From Virgibacillus halodenitrificans JCM 12304 (GTDB lineage Bacteria; Bacillota; Bacilli; Bacillales; Amphibacillaceae): a stretch of DNA of 64,000 nt. Every line of letters starts with the position of its first letter. Position 1 is the first letter of the stretch. Under the pieces are notes generated by a model. The model ran no database searches. It saw only the letters and a list, made by a program, of their open reading frames with translations, and was not told the DNA's origin. This document shows, one piece after another, positions 35,036 through 44,768 of the stretch. The position numbers and the translations under genes were made by a program. The DNA is taken from the NCBI RefSeq assembly GCF_001310895.1, contig NZ_BAZS01000013.1, forward strand, positions 1 to 64,000, read 5' to 3'.

Positions 35036-35950
35036 ATGGAACAACTTATGCGTAACTTCTTTTTATTTTTATCAAAAAATAAAACGCTTACAAAAGCAGC
35101 GAAAAATTATGGGCTTCGTTTTGGGGCCGCAAGATTTGTTGCCGGAATTGACATTGAACATGCAGCGAGAAAAATAAATAATCTAAATGAAGAAGGCTTT
35201 GCTGTGACAGTAGACCATCTTGGAGAGTTTATCGACAATGAACAGGAAGCGAGAGAATCTGCTGCTGAATGTATACATGCCATTACGGTAATAGGTAATA
35301 AAAAATTAGATTCAGAGGTTTCTTTAAAAATGACCTCCATGGGTCTTGATATATCTAGAGAACTTGTGATGGAGAACATGAGAAAAATTTTGGATACTGC
35401 CAGAGAATATAATGTAACTGTTACGATAGATATGGAAGACCATACGCGCTGTGGTAAAACGCTTGAAATTTTCAAAGAACTAAGAAAAGAATATGACAAT
35501 GTGGGGACCGTATTGCAAGCTTATTTGTATCGTACAGAAGAAGATCTTCAAGATTTAAGCACATATGAACCATATCTGCGAATAGTTAAAGGCGCTTACA
35601 AAGAGCCGCAAGAAGTGGCTTTTCCAAAGAAAAAGGATGTAGACGAGAACTATAAAAAATTAATTAAACAAAATTTAAAGAATGGCCACTACACGGCTAT
35701 TGGAACACATGATGAAGATATTATATATTATGTAAAACGGCTGGAGCAGCTTGAAGATATTTCACGTGATCAATTTGAGTTTCAAATGCTTTATGGCATT
35801 CGGTTAGATCTTCAACAACGTTTGCGTATGGAGGGATATAAAGTACGTGTTTATCTACCTTATGGAAATGATTGGTATGGTTATAACATGAGACGGCTTG
35901 CAGAGCGACCAGCAAACGTACTATTCGTATTAAAAGGGGTAGTAAAATAA
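35036..35950 (+). CDS. Proline dehydrogenase
   Basis: The 304-residue single-domain enzyme oxidises proline to pyrroline-5-carboxylate with FAD. Visible are VTVDHLGEFIDN, VTIDMEDHTRCGKTLEIF, QAYLYRTEEDL, RIVKGAYKEP, IGTHD, FQMLYGIR and the C-terminal substrate motif YGYNMRRLAERPANV. This size and placing before the fad genes match B. subtilis YusM (FadM/PutB). ATG 35036 follows TGGGGGTAAG. A hairpin at 35966-35998 (GATATGTG-TCAA arms) follows but has a poor T tract. Confidence 0.92.
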   Translation: MEQLMRNFFLFLSKNKTLTKAAKNYGLRFGAARFVAGIDIEHAARKINNLNEEGFAVTVDHLGEFIDNEQEARESAAECIHAITVIGNKKLDSEVSLKMTSMGLDISRELVMENMRKILDTAREYNVTVTIDMEDHTRCGKTLEIFKELRKEYDNVGTVLQAYLYRTEEDLQDLSTYEPYLRIVKGAYKEPQEVAFPKKKDVDENYKKLIKQNLKNGHYTAIGTHDEDIIYYVKRLEQLEDISRDQFEFQMLYGIRLDLQQRLRMEGYKVRVYLPYGNDWYGYNMRRLAERPANVLFVLKGVVK

Positions 35951-36029
35951 AAGTTTAAGATAAATGATATGTGGTCAATATGATGTTGATCACATATCTA
36001 AATATAATTAATATTTTTTAACTTATTTA

Positions 36030-36121
36030 TTGCGAAATGTCAGAAAGTATTTTATAGTAGTAATAGATGGATAGGGAGCTATCTTTTTATTTTCGCAATA
36101 AAATGAATGAGTATTCATTCA
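36030..36121 (+). promoter_or_regulatory. fadN promoter and FadR operator
   Basis: TTGCGA (36030-36035) and TATAGT (36053-36058) are 17 bp apart. Downstream lies TGAATGAGTATTCATTCA (36104-36121), a 7-4-7 palindrome that fits the Bacillus FadR (YsiA) consensus TGAATGAMTANTCATTCA. Long-chain acyl-CoA should release FadR and induce fadN-fadA-fadE. Confidence 0.85.
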
Positions 36122-36143
36122 AAATGAGAATGGGGGACAAAAG

Positions 36144-38543
36144 ATGAAGCAATCAATCAGGCGTGCCGCGGTATTAGGGTCAGGCGTAATGGGTTCGGGA
36201 ATTGCTGCTCACTTGGCTAACTTAGGTATTCCGACAATTATGCTTGATATCGTTCCACGTGAGTTAACAAAAAAAGAGCTGGAGAAAGGATTTAGTTTAG
36301 AGGATCCTGCTGTACGAAACAGGATGGCAGCCGAAAGCAAACAAGCTCTTTTAAAGCAAAAACCATCACCAATTACTTCTAAGAAAACGTTAGATCTAAT
36401 AGAAGTTGGTAATATGGACGATGATATGGAGAAATTGGCGGAAGCAGATTGGATTATTGAAGTAGTTGTTGAAAATCTGGAAGTGAAGAAAAAAGTATTT
36501 TCTAAAGTAGATAAATATCGAAAAGAAGGTTCTATTGTAAGCTCAAATACATCTGGAATTTCAGTAGAAGCGATGGCAGAAGAACGATCAGAAGATTTTC
36601 GTAAACATTTCATGGGAACACACTTTTTTAACCCTCCAAGATATTTAAAGTTATTGGAGATCATTCCAACAAAAGATACAGATAAAGAAGTACTTCAGTT
36701 TATGAAGAAATTTGCAGAAAATGTACTTGGTAAAGGCGTAGTGGAAGCAAAGGACACACCTAACTTTATTGCAAACAGGATAGGGACCTATGGTTTGCTT
36801 GTGACAGTAAGAGAAATGTTAAAAGGCGGCTATCGTGTTGGAGAAGTAGATTCAGTTACCGGTCCAATGATTGGCAGACCGAAAAGCGCTACCTTCAGAA
36901 CCTTGGATGTAGTTGGGTTGGATACTTTTATTCATGTTGCTAAAAATGTATATGATCAAGTTGAAGGACCAGAAAAAGAAGTATTTGATGTACCGGAATT
37001 CATGACAGAAATGCATGAAAAGGGCTGGCTCGGTGCTAAAAGCGGGCAAGGATTTTTCCTTAAGAAAAAAGAAAAGAGTGGCAGCACTATATATGAACTA
37101 AATCCGGAAACATTGGAGTATGAAGAAAGACAGAAATTAAAAACCGCAGCTACTGAAATGGCTAAACAAGAAAAAGGAACGACGAATAAATTGAAAGCGC
37201 TTGTATCATCAAAGGGCGATAGAGCAGGCGATCTTGTATGGTCTATATTAAAGCCAGTACTGCTTTATTCAGCGGAATTACTAGGTGAAATCGCGGATGA
37301 TATCGTTTCTATTGATGAGGCAATGAAGTGGGGATTTGGATGGGAAATTGGTCCTTTCGAGACATGGGATGCTATTGGTGTGGAAAAATCCATTAAGCGT
37401 ATGCAAGAGGAAGACGAAAGGATACCGGCTTGGGTAATGAAGTTCCTTGAAGATGGCAATACATCTTTTTATAGGAAAGAAGATGGGAAGGTCTATTATT
37501 ATGACCAAGGAGAGTACAAAAAGCAGAAGTTTAATAAAAAAGAAATTAATCTTCAATTAATTAAAGAAACAAAAGGGGTCATTAAAAAGAATACGGGTGC
37601 AAGTTTAATAGATTTAGGAGATGGAGTCTTAGGGTTGGAATTCCACTCACAGAGCAATGCTATCGGTCTTGACATAATCCAAATGATGAATTATGCCATT
37701 GAAGAAACAGACAGAAATTATGAGGGCCTTGTTATCGGTAATCAAGGTAAAAATTTCTGTGTAGGTGCCAACCTGGGTATGATGCTGATGGAAGCACAGG
37801 ATGATAACTTCTTTGAACTGGAAATGGTCGTACGTCAATTCCAAAATATGGCGATGTCTATAAAATATGCAAACAAACCAGTTATCGCTGCCCCATTTAA
37901 TATGACATTAGGGGGAGGAGCAGAAGTTTCCTTACCAGCGGCAGCTATTCAAGCAGCTCCGGAAACGTATATGGGGCTCGTTGAATTCGGTGTTGGTTTA
38001 ATTCCTGGCGGTGGTGGTACAAAAGAGCTTTATCTTAAAGAGTTGCGTAATATACCTGACGGGGTAGATTTTGATCTTTCAAAAGTTGCTAATGATGTAT
38101 TTGAAAAAGTAGCGACAGCTAAAGTATCTACTTCTGCAGAAGAAGCAAGAGAGAATGGCTTCTTAAATTATAATGATGCGATAAGTAAAAACGCTGATCA
38201 TCTATTGCATGATGCAAAAGAGAAGGTGTTATCTTTTGCGAAAGCAGGCTACCAAGCACCAAAACGAGAGAAGGTACCAGTAGTCGGTGATTCTGGTTAT
38301 GCTGCTATGTTATTAGGAGCGAAAAACTTGCAATTAAGCGGATATGCTTCTGATCATGATGTGAAAATTGCTGAGAAACTGGCATTTGTACTATCAGGGG
38401 GAAGAATTAAAGAAGGTACTTTACTAGACGAGCAGGTCATGTTGGATTTGGAAAGAGAAGCATTTCTTAGTTTAATAGGAGAACCATTAACACAAGCAAG
38501 AATGCAGCACATGTTATTAAAAGGAAAGCCATTACGAAATTAA
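36144..38543 (+). CDS. fadN: 3-hydroxyacyl-CoA dehydrogenase/enoyl-CoA hydratase FadN
   Basis: The 799-residue protein begins with an NAD-binding hydroxyacyl-CoA dehydrogenase domain (AVLGSGVMGSGIAAHLANLG; HFFNPPRYLKLLEI) and ends with an enoyl-CoA hydratase/crotonase domain (VIGNQGKNFCVGANLGMM, KPVIAAPFNMTLGGGAEV, LVEFGVGLIPGGGG). It performs the middle two steps of fatty acid beta-oxidation. ATG 36144 follows AATGGGGG, 23 bp after the FadR box. It is first in the operon with fadA and fadE. Confidence 0.95.
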   Translation: MKQSIRRAAVLGSGVMGSGIAAHLANLGIPTIMLDIVPRELTKKELEKGFSLEDPAVRNRMAAESKQALLKQKPSPITSKKTLDLIEVGNMDDDMEKLAEADWIIEVVVENLEVKKKVFSKVDKYRKEGSIVSSNTSGISVEAMAEERSEDFRKHFMGTHFFNPPRYLKLLEIIPTKDTDKEVLQFMKKFAENVLGKGVVEAKDTPNFIANRIGTYGLLVTVREMLKGGYRVGEVDSVTGPMIGRPKSATFRTLDVVGLDTFIHVAKNVYDQVEGPEKEVFDVPEFMTEMHEKGWLGAKSGQGFFLKKKEKSGSTIYELNPETLEYEERQKLKTAATEMAKQEKGTTNKLKALVSSKGDRAGDLVWSILKPVLLYSAELLGEIADDIVSIDEAMKWGFGWEIGPFETWDAIGVEKSIKRMQEEDERIPAWVMKFLEDGNTSFYRKEDGKVYYYDQGEYKKQKFNKKEINLQLIKETKGVIKKNTGASLIDLGDGVLGLEFHSQSNAIGLDIIQMMNYAIEETDRNYEGLVIGNQGKNFCVGANLGMMLMEAQDDNFFELEMVVRQFQNMAMSIKYANKPVIAAPFNMTLGGGAEVSLPAAAIQAAPETYMGLVEFGVGLIPGGGGTKELYLKELRNIPDGVDFDLSKVANDVFEKVATAKVSTSAEEARENGFLNYNDAISKNADHLLHDAKEKVLSFAKAGYQAPKREKVPVVGDSGYAAMLLGAKNLQLSGYASDHDVKIAEKLAFVLSGGRIKEGTLLDEQVMLDLEREAFLSLIGEPLTQARMQHMLLKGKPLRN

Positions 38544-38557
38544 AAGGGGGAAGGAAT

Positions 38558-39733
38558 GTGAAGGAAGCAGTTATTGTTGCAGGAGCTAGAACCCCTGTAG
38601 GAAAAGCAAAAAAAGGATCACTCAAAAATAGTCGGCCAGATGATTTAGCAGCCTTAACGATAAAAGAAACATTAAAGCGTGCAGGTAATTATGAAGGAAC
38701 AATTGATGATGTAATTATTGGATGCGCTATGCCTGAAGCTGAACAAGGAATGAATATGGCCCGTAATATAGCTGGTCTTGCGGGCTTGAAGCAAGATGTC
38801 CCCGGCATCACGATCAACCGTTATTGTTCATCAGGATTACAAAGCATCGCATTTGCTGCTGAACGTATTATGGTAGGGTCAAGTGACACCATTATAGCTG
38901 GTGGAGCAGAATCTATGAGTCTGATTCCAATGGGTGGTCATGTTATCAAGCCTAATTCCAAGCTTGTTCAGGATGCGCCTGGTTACTATATGGGGATGGG
39001 ACATACGGCTGAAGAAGTAGCGAACCGTTTTGGAATATCACGTACTGACCAAGATATGTTTGCTGCTCAAAGTCATGAACGTGCAGCCAAAGCAATCCAA
39101 GAAGGTAAATTTACTGAAGAGATTGTTCCTGTAGAAATTACAGAGCGAGTGATTGGAAAAAATAATAAAGTAGAAGAAAAGAAATTCACATTTGAAATGG
39201 ATGAGGGTGTGCGTGTAGGAACCACTACAGAGGTATTGGCAAAACTTCGCCCTGCTTTCCATGTGAAAGGATCAGTGACAGCTGGGAATTCGTCGCAAAT
39301 GAGTGATGGCGCTGCATCTGTGTTGGTTATGGATAAGGAAAAAGCGTTGGCAGAAGGATTAGTACCACTTGTGAAATTCCGGTCCTTTGCTGTAGCTGGT
39401 GTTGAACCTGAGATTATGGGAGTCGGCCCTGTTGAGGCTATTCCTAAAGCATTAAAAATTGCTGGGTTACAACTAGCAGATATCGGTCTGTTTGAACTGA
39501 ACGAAGCATTTGCTTCCCAATCTTTACGTGTTATCGAAGCATTGGATTTAGATATTGCAAAGGTAAATGTAAATGGTGGAGCCATCGCCCTTGGTCATCC
39601 ACTTGGTATGACAGGAACAAAGCTAACGTTAAGCTTGATTAATGAGATGAAGAGACAGCAGGTTCAATTTGGTGTAGTAACAATGTGCATTGGTGGCGGT
39701 ATGGGCGCTGCAGGGGTATTTGAACTCGTATAG
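38558..39733 (+). CDS. fadA: Acetyl-CoA C-acyltransferase FadA
   Basis: The 391-residue thiolase has the nucleophile Cys in INRYCSSGLQ, the active His in GGAIALGHPLGMTG and the second Cys in VTMCIGGGMGAAG. It cleaves 3-ketoacyl-CoA to acetyl-CoA, the last step of beta-oxidation. The start is GTG at 38558 with AAGGGGGAAGG upstream. Confidence 0.95.
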   Translation: MKEAVIVAGARTPVGKAKKGSLKNSRPDDLAALTIKETLKRAGNYEGTIDDVIIGCAMPEAEQGMNMARNIAGLAGLKQDVPGITINRYCSSGLQSIAFAAERIMVGSSDTIIAGGAESMSLIPMGGHVIKPNSKLVQDAPGYYMGMGHTAEEVANRFGISRTDQDMFAAQSHERAAKAIQEGKFTEEIVPVEITERVIGKNNKVEEKKFTFEMDEGVRVGTTTEVLAKLRPAFHVKGSVTAGNSSQMSDGAASVLVMDKEKALAEGLVPLVKFRSFAVAGVEPEIMGVGPVEAIPKALKIAGLQLADIGLFELNEAFASQSLRVIEALDLDIAKVNVNGGAIALGHPLGMTGTKLTLSLINEMKRQQVQFGVVTMCIGGGMGAAGVFELV

Positions 39734-39771
39734 GATAAAAAATATTCTAAAATGGAGAGGGTCGATTTAAT

Positions 39772-41556
39772 ATGGGTGAAACAAAAGAAAGACTTTTCAA
39801 AGGTGGCGCATTTTTAGTTGAGGATTTAAGAGGGGAAGATGTAATAACACCAGAAGATTTTACAGAAGAGCATAAAATGATCGCAAAAACAACGGAGGAT
39901 TTTGTGATTGGAGAGGTTTTGCCTAAGATAGATAACCTAGAGAATCATGAATTTGAACATTCTGTTGATTTGTTGAAAAAAGCGGGGGATTTAGGCTTAT
40001 TAGGTGCAGATGTACCTGAAGAATATGGTGGATTAGCTTTAGATAAAATAAGCTCCTCATTAATTACTGAAAAATTTTCAAGAGCCGGAGGTTTTTCTGT
40101 AACACATGGAGCGCATGTAGGTATCGGTTCTTTACCAATTGTCTTTTTTGGGAATGATCAACAGAAAGAAAAATATTTGCCTAAACTAGCAACTGGTGAA
40201 TTGTTGGCAGCATATGCTTTAACTGAACCAAGTTCAGGTTCAGATGCTTTAGGCGCAAAGACTACCGCAAAGCTTAATGAGGCAGGTACGCACTATGTTT
40301 TAAATGGTGAAAAACAGTGGATTACGAACTCTGCTTTTGCTGATGTATTTATTGTGTATGCAAAAATAGATGGTGAGCACTTTAGCGCGTTTATTGTAGA
40401 AAGAGAATTCCCTGGAGTATCAACCGGCCCAGAGGAAAAGAAAATGGGGATTAAGAGTTCTTCTACACGCACATTAATTTTAGAGGATGCAGAAGTCCCT
40501 GTTGATAATTTATTAGGTGAAAAAGGTCGCGGACATATCATTGCATTTAATATTCTAAACGTTGGACGTTATAAGCTTGCAATTGGAGGAGTTGGCGGTT
40601 CAAAACGTGCAATAGAAGTGGCTACAAAGTATGTTAAAGAAAGAAAGCAATTTGGTACGCCAATCGCCAGTTTTTCTTTAACAAAGGAGAAATTAGCTAC
40701 TATGGCTGCTAAAACTTATGCGAATGAAAGTGCTGTGTATCGTACTGTGGGTTTATTTGAACAGCGGATGGGGGCACTAAGTGATGAACAACTAAAGGAT
40801 GGGCGTGAGGTTGCGCGAGCCATTGCTGAATATCAAATTGAGTGTTCTATGAATAAATATACAGCAACGGAGTGTCTGGATTACGTTGTGGATGAAGCTG
40901 TTCAGTTGCACGGTGGTTATGGATTTATGGAAGAATATGAAGTAGCGCGGATGTATCGCGATTCAAGAATCAATCGCATTTTCGAAGGAACTAATGAAAT
41001 AAATAGATTTATCGTACCTGGTACTCTATTGAAAAAAGCGATGAAAGGTGAACTGCCATTACTTCAAAAAGCACAAAGCTTACAAGAGGAACTTATGATG
41101 ATGATGCCAGAGGAAGTTGGTATTGAACCATTGGAGCAAGAGAAGCATCTATTAAAAAATGCTAAAAAAATGGTATTGCTTGGTGCAGGGTTAGCAGCTC
41201 AAAAGTATATGAAAAAGCTTGATCAGGAACAGGAAATCCTAGTTAATCTGGCTGATATGACTGCTGAAGTTTATAATATGGAAGCTGCTATTCTTCGAAC
41301 TGAAAAAGCAATAGAAAAATCAGGGGCAGAAAAGAATAAACAAAAACTTCTTTATACACAGGTTTATGTTCAAGAAGCATTTAACAAAATTGAGGCAGAT
41401 GCTAAAGAAACATTAATTGCTGTAGAATCAGGAGACACATTACGTATGATGCTTTCTTCATTAAGAAAGTTAACTCGTCACACCCCGACAAATGTCATTG
41501 AAAAGAAACGTGAAATTGCAGCTAAAATAATTGAAGAAGAAAAATATACAGTCTAA
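39772..41556 (+). CDS. fadE: Acyl-CoA dehydrogenase FadE
   Basis: The 594-residue flavoenzyme introduces the first double bond in beta-oxidation. Signatures are YALTEPSSGSDALGAKT, GEKQWITNSAFADVFIVYAK, ERKQFGTPIASFSLTKEKLA and the C-terminal QLHGGYGFMEEYEVARMYRDSRI with the family Glu in FEGTNEINR. It is longer than simple acyl-CoA dehydrogenases because of a C-terminal helical extension, as in B. subtilis FadE (YusJ). It ends the operon. Confidence 0.95.
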   Translation: MGETKERLFKGGAFLVEDLRGEDVITPEDFTEEHKMIAKTTEDFVIGEVLPKIDNLENHEFEHSVDLLKKAGDLGLLGADVPEEYGGLALDKISSSLITEKFSRAGGFSVTHGAHVGIGSLPIVFFGNDQQKEKYLPKLATGELLAAYALTEPSSGSDALGAKTTAKLNEAGTHYVLNGEKQWITNSAFADVFIVYAKIDGEHFSAFIVEREFPGVSTGPEEKKMGIKSSSTRTLILEDAEVPVDNLLGEKGRGHIIAFNILNVGRYKLAIGGVGGSKRAIEVATKYVKERKQFGTPIASFSLTKEKLATMAAKTYANESAVYRTVGLFEQRMGALSDEQLKDGREVARAIAEYQIECSMNKYTATECLDYVVDEAVQLHGGYGFMEEYEVARMYRDSRINRIFEGTNEINRFIVPGTLLKKAMKGELPLLQKAQSLQEELMMMMPEEVGIEPLEQEKHLLKNAKKMVLLGAGLAAQKYMKKLDQEQEILVNLADMTAEVYNMEAAILRTEKAIEKSGAEKNKQKLLYTQVYVQEAFNKIEADAKETLIAVESGDTLRMMLSSLRKLTRHTPTNVIEKKREIAAKIIEEEKYTV

Positions 41557-41563
41557 TATTTTA

Positions 41564-41600
41564 CTGGAAATCCTACCGATTACTCGCGGTGGGATTTTTT
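41564..41600 (+). terminator. Terminator after fadE
   Basis: The stem AAATCC-ACCG / CGGT-GGATTT is followed by TTTTTATTCC. Confidence 0.82.
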
Positions 41601-41752
41601 TATTCCTTTGTAGGAGGCGTGAAAAGTAGTTAATTAGTTAACATACACCACATAATCCATATTCTTAAAACCAGAACTAAGCATTACTTTTCTTACTATA
41701 TAATCAAATTTGATATACTCTTAATAGTATACATAAGAAAGGAAGATGTGTG

Positions 41753-42109
41753 ATGGCGGTAACGTTTTATTGGTACCCAAACTGTAGTACGTGTAAAAAA
41801 GCAAAAAAATGGTTGGATGATCATAGCATTTCTTACGAACCTATACATATTGTGGAGAACCCACCCACTAAGGGAGAAATAGAAGAGTTAATTGATAAGA
41901 GCGATTTACCTGCAAAGAAATTTTTTAACACTAGTGGAATGAAATATCGGGAATTAAATATGAAAGAAAAGATTAAAGATGCAACCGTTTCTCAGATGGC
42001 AGAATGGCTGGCATCTGATGGTATGTTAATCAAGCGGCCGATTGTAACGGATGGTCAAAAGGTAACAGTAGGGTATAAAGAAGAATCGTTTAACGAAAAT
42101 TGGTTATAA
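41753..42109 (+). CDS. yusI: ArsC/Spx-family protein YusI
   Basis: The 118-residue thioredoxin-fold protein has a redox CxxC in NCSTCKKAKKW and the ArsC/Spx family ending (SDGMLIKRPIVTDGQKVTVGYKEE). The RPI motif fits the arsenate reductase/Spx group, but the arsenate-reducing and RNA polymerase-binding roles cannot be told apart here. I start at ATG 41753 after AAAGGAAG; a GTG one codon earlier is possible. Its position between fadE and gcvH matches B. subtilis yusI. Confidence 0.88.
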   Translation: MAVTFYWYPNCSTCKKAKKWLDDHSISYEPIHIVENPPTKGEIEELIDKSDLPAKKFFNTSGMKYRELNMKEKIKDATVSQMAEWLASDGMLIKRPIVTDGQKVTVGYKEESFNENWL

Positions 42110-42184
42110 AATAAGATAAAACACTAGAAAAAAATGATTATAACTTGTATAGTTAAATTGGAATTATCTAATGGAGGGATAGCA

Positions 42185-42568
42185 ATGAACTTACCAAAAG
42201 ATCTTTTATATTCAGAAGAACATGAATGGGTAAAAAAAGAAGATAATAAAGTCCGTATTGGGATTACTGACTTCGCTCAAGATGAACTGGGAGATATTGT
42301 TTTTGTAGAATTACCAGAAGTTGGCGAAGAAATTGAGTTAGACGAGCCATTTGGTAGTGTGGAATCAGTTAAAACTGTTTCTGAGCTTTATGCACCAATC
42401 AGTGGTAAAGTTGTAGAGGTCAATGAAGAACTTGAAGATAGCCCTGAATTTGTAAACGAATCTCCATACGAAAAAGCATGGATGATCGTTGTTGAACCAT
42501 CCAACAATGATGAAATGGATGACCTTTTATCAAGCGATAAATATGAGGAATTCATTAAAGAAGACTAA
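42185..42568 (+). CDS. gcvH: Glycine cleavage system H protein
   Basis: The 127-residue protein carries the lipoyl-lysine motif [18 protein letters not shown] and the conserved EHEWVKKED and [19 protein letters not shown]. It shuttles the aminomethyl group in glycine cleavage and serves as the lipoyl donor in Bacillus. I start at ATG 42185 after GGAGGG rather than at 42134. Confidence 0.95.
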   Translation: MNLPKDLLYSEEHEWVKKEDNKVRIGITDFAQDELGDIVFVELPEVGEEIELDEPFGSVESVKTVSELYAPISGKVVEVNEELEDSPEFVNESPYEKAWMIVVEPSNNDEMDDLLSSDKYEEFIKED

Positions 42569-42591
42569 TTATAAATAAATTCAATTTAACT

Positions 42592-42640
42592 GGGCTGGCA
42601 TATAACTTTTAAAAAGGTTGTATAGCCAGCCTTGTTTTCA
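42592..42640 (+). terminator. Terminator after gcvH
   Basis: The stem GGCTGGC / GCCAGCC, with an inner ATATAAC / GTTGTAT pairing, is followed by TTGTTTTC. Confidence 0.75.
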
Positions 42641-42698
42641 TCATATAATGAATTATGTAGACCATATTGCTTGAATTCCTGAGAGGTGTTGTGTAATC

Positions 42699-43052
42699 AT
42701 GGCTCATGAATCTGAAAAGGTAATTATTGTGGAAGGATTAACAGACAAAAAGCAAATAAACAAAGTAATCACAGATGATGTTACAATTATTTGTACAAAT
42801 GGAACCCTTGGGGTCGAGAGGTTCGATGAACTTCTGGAAACATATCATTTGGATTATAAAGACGTGTTTATTTTTGTTGATGAGGATCGTTCCGGCTGGA
42901 AGCTCAGAAAACAACTAGCGCGGGAACTACCGCACGCCGAGCACATTTATGTAAGTAGTGAATATCGTGAAGTTGCAACAACCCCGGAACATATTTTGGC
43001 AGCAGCTTTGTTAAATAAACGGATAGCTGTAAACCCAATGTTCCTTCTTTAG
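42699..43052 (+). CDS. yusF: Toprim domain protein YusF
   Basis: The 117-residue protein is a lone toprim fold: IIVEGLTDKKQI carries the catalytic Glu and FIFVDEDRSGWKLR carries the DxD pair. It resembles RNase M5-like toprim proteins; its substrate is unknown. It lies 11 bp upstream of the thioredoxin-like gene. Confidence 0.87.
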   Translation: MAHESEKVIIVEGLTDKKQINKVITDDVTIICTNGTLGVERFDELLETYHLDYKDVFIFVDEDRSGWKLRKQLARELPHAEHIYVSSEYREVATTPEHILAAALLNKRIAVNPMFLL

Positions 43053-43063
43053 AAGGTGATTTT

Positions 43064-43378
43064 TTGCAGGAAATTAAGACAGATCAATTAGAGCAGTCTG
43101 AGTATTTACTTTATATTTATACCCCCTTTTGCGGTACCTGCTCAATAGCCAAAGGGATGCTTGAAAAGATTGAAACTGTTCATAAGGAGAATCTTTTTCT
43201 CACTATGAATGCTTCTTTACACCCTGAATTTATGCTTGAAAATGAGGTGGAGAGTGTACCTTGCTTATTAATTAAGCAAAAAAATGAAATTAAAGAAAAA
43301 GTGTATGCATTTAAGTCAATCGGTAATCTTTACACGTATCTATTGGAATATAAACCAGAATTGTTCTTATCGACTTGA
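43064..43378 (+). CDS. yusE: Thioredoxin-like protein YusE
   Basis: The 104-residue protein has a thioredoxin fold with the active site PFCGTCSIAK and the cis-proline region SVPCLLIK. The start is TTG at 43064 behind AGAAGGTGA. It shares a transcript with yusF. Its redox partner is unknown. Confidence 0.85.
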   Translation: MQEIKTDQLEQSEYLLYIYTPFCGTCSIAKGMLEKIETVHKENLFLTMNASLHPEFMLENEVESVPCLLIKQKNEIKEKVYAFKSIGNLYTYLLEYKPELFLST

Positions 43379-43390
43379 TTATATAAACGA

Positions 43391-43419
43391 TTGACAATAT
43401 GTCAGGCGCATGATACTAT
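43391..43419 (+). promoter_or_regulatory. Promoter of the met leader
   Basis: TTGACA (43391-43396) and TACTAT (43414-43419) are 17 bp apart, about 32 bp upstream of the SAM riboswitch. Confidence 0.75.
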
Positions 43420-43450
43420 TTGTCTATTAAATTTAAACTTAATAACGTGA

Positions 43451-43561
43451 CTCTTATCTAGAGCGGTGGAGGGACTGGCCCTGTGAAACCGCGGCAACCT
43501 TCAAACATTTCTGTTTGAAAGGTGCTAACTCCAGCAAAGTGAAAGCTTTGGAAGATGAGAG
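43451..43561 (+). ncRNA. SAM-I (S-box) riboswitch
   Basis: The P1 stem pairs CTCTTATC (43451-43458) with GATGAGAG (43554-43561). Inside are the conserved S-box segments GAGGGACTGGCCC, TGAAACC-GCGGCAACC and GGTGCTAACTCCAGCA, with a variable P3 hairpin. S-adenosylmethionine binding should favour the terminator that follows and switch off methionine import. Confidence 0.95.
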
Positions 43562-43579
43562 AACGAAATGACAATAACT

Positions 43580-43619
43580 AACGTCTTTCTGTTCTCTTGC
43601 AGAAAGACGTTTTTAATTT
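43580..43619 (+). terminator. Riboswitch-controlled terminator
   Basis: The stem AACGTCTTTCTG / CAGAAAGACGTT is followed by TTTAATTTT. It is the expression platform of the SAM riboswitch ahead of metN. Confidence 0.88.
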
Positions 43620-43733
43620 TGTAGGTGTATAAATTATAAAGCTTTTACAATTATTCTGAGCCCCCTTATTTTGATGTAGAAACAATCTTTTAGGGTAAAA
43701 TAGGCTTGTTGTAGTTTATGAGGAGGATTAAGC

Positions 43734-44768
43734 GTGATTTCGATAAAGGGTTTAAGCAAAATTTTTAACACAGATGCACATAATCAAGTGACAGCAGTTG
43801 ATAATATAACCCTGACCATTAATGAAGGTGATATTTTTGGATTTATTGGTTATAGTGGAGCGGGAAAAAGTACATTTGTACGCTTGTTGAATCGCTTGGA
43901 AGAACCAACGGAAGGCCAAATAACAATTAATAACCAGGAAATTAGTTCCTTGAAAACAAAAGGACTTCGATTAGCTCGTCAGGAAATTGGGATGATATTT
44001 CAACATTTTAATCTATTATGGTCTCGAACGGTAAAAGAGAACATTACGTTTCCTTTAGAAATTTCAGGTGTGCCTAAAACTGAGCGAGATGACAGAGTAC
44101 AGGAATTAATTAATTTGGTTGGTTTAGCAGGTAAAGAAAATGCATATCCTTCTCAACTAAGCGGAGGACAGAAACAGCGTGTAGGTATAGCCCGGGCATT
44201 GGCAAACAAACCAAAAGTTTTGCTTTGTGATGAAGCTACATCTGCTCTGGACCCTGAAACTACAAATTCAATTCTGGATTTATTAGTGGACATTAATAAT
44301 AAACTTGGCTTGACCATTATCTTGATAACTCACGAGATGCATGTTATACGCAAAATTTGTAATCGAGTTGCTGTAATGGAGAGTGGCAAGATTGTTGAGC
44401 AAGGAAACGTCCTGGATGTCTTTTTAAAACCAAAACAAGATGTTACACGAAAATTTGTAGAACAGGTAATGGGTAGTAATGAAGAGGAAGAAGATTTGCA
44501 GCAACTTATCCAGTCATACAAACACGGGACAATTATACGATTGCATTTTGTTGGAGAAACTACTAATCAAGCCCTGATCAGTCAAGTTGCTAAAAAATTT
44601 AATATAGACATTAACATATTACAGGGTAAAATCACACAGACACAGGCAGGGGCTTATGGTTCACTATTTGTACAAATGGATGGTGACCAGACTGAAATAA
44701 AACAAGCTATTCAGTATATCGAAAAAGAAACCTCTGTAGAATTGGAGGTTGTACAGCATGTTAACTGA
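43734..44768 (+). CDS. metN: Methionine ABC transporter ATP-binding protein MetN
   Basis: The 344-residue ATPase has Walker A GYSGAGKST, signature LSGGQKQR, Walker B VLLCDEATSALDP and the C-terminal NIL regulatory domain (residues about 260-344), which binds methionine in this family. The start is GTG 43734 behind GAGGAGG. It overlaps metP by 11 bp. Confidence 0.94.
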   Translation: MISIKGLSKIFNTDAHNQVTAVDNITLTINEGDIFGFIGYSGAGKSTFVRLLNRLEEPTEGQITINNQEISSLKTKGLRLARQEIGMIFQHFNLLWSRTVKENITFPLEISGVPKTERDDRVQELINLVGLAGKENAYPSQLSGGQKQRVGIARALANKPKVLLCDEATSALDPETTNSILDLLVDINNKLGLTIILITHEMHVIRKICNRVAVMESGKIVEQGNVLDVFLKPKQDVTRKFVEQVMGSNEEEEDLQQLIQSYKHGTIIRLHFVGETTNQALISQVAKKFNIDINILQGKITQTQAGAYGSLFVQMDGDQTEIKQAIQYIEKETSVELEVVQHVN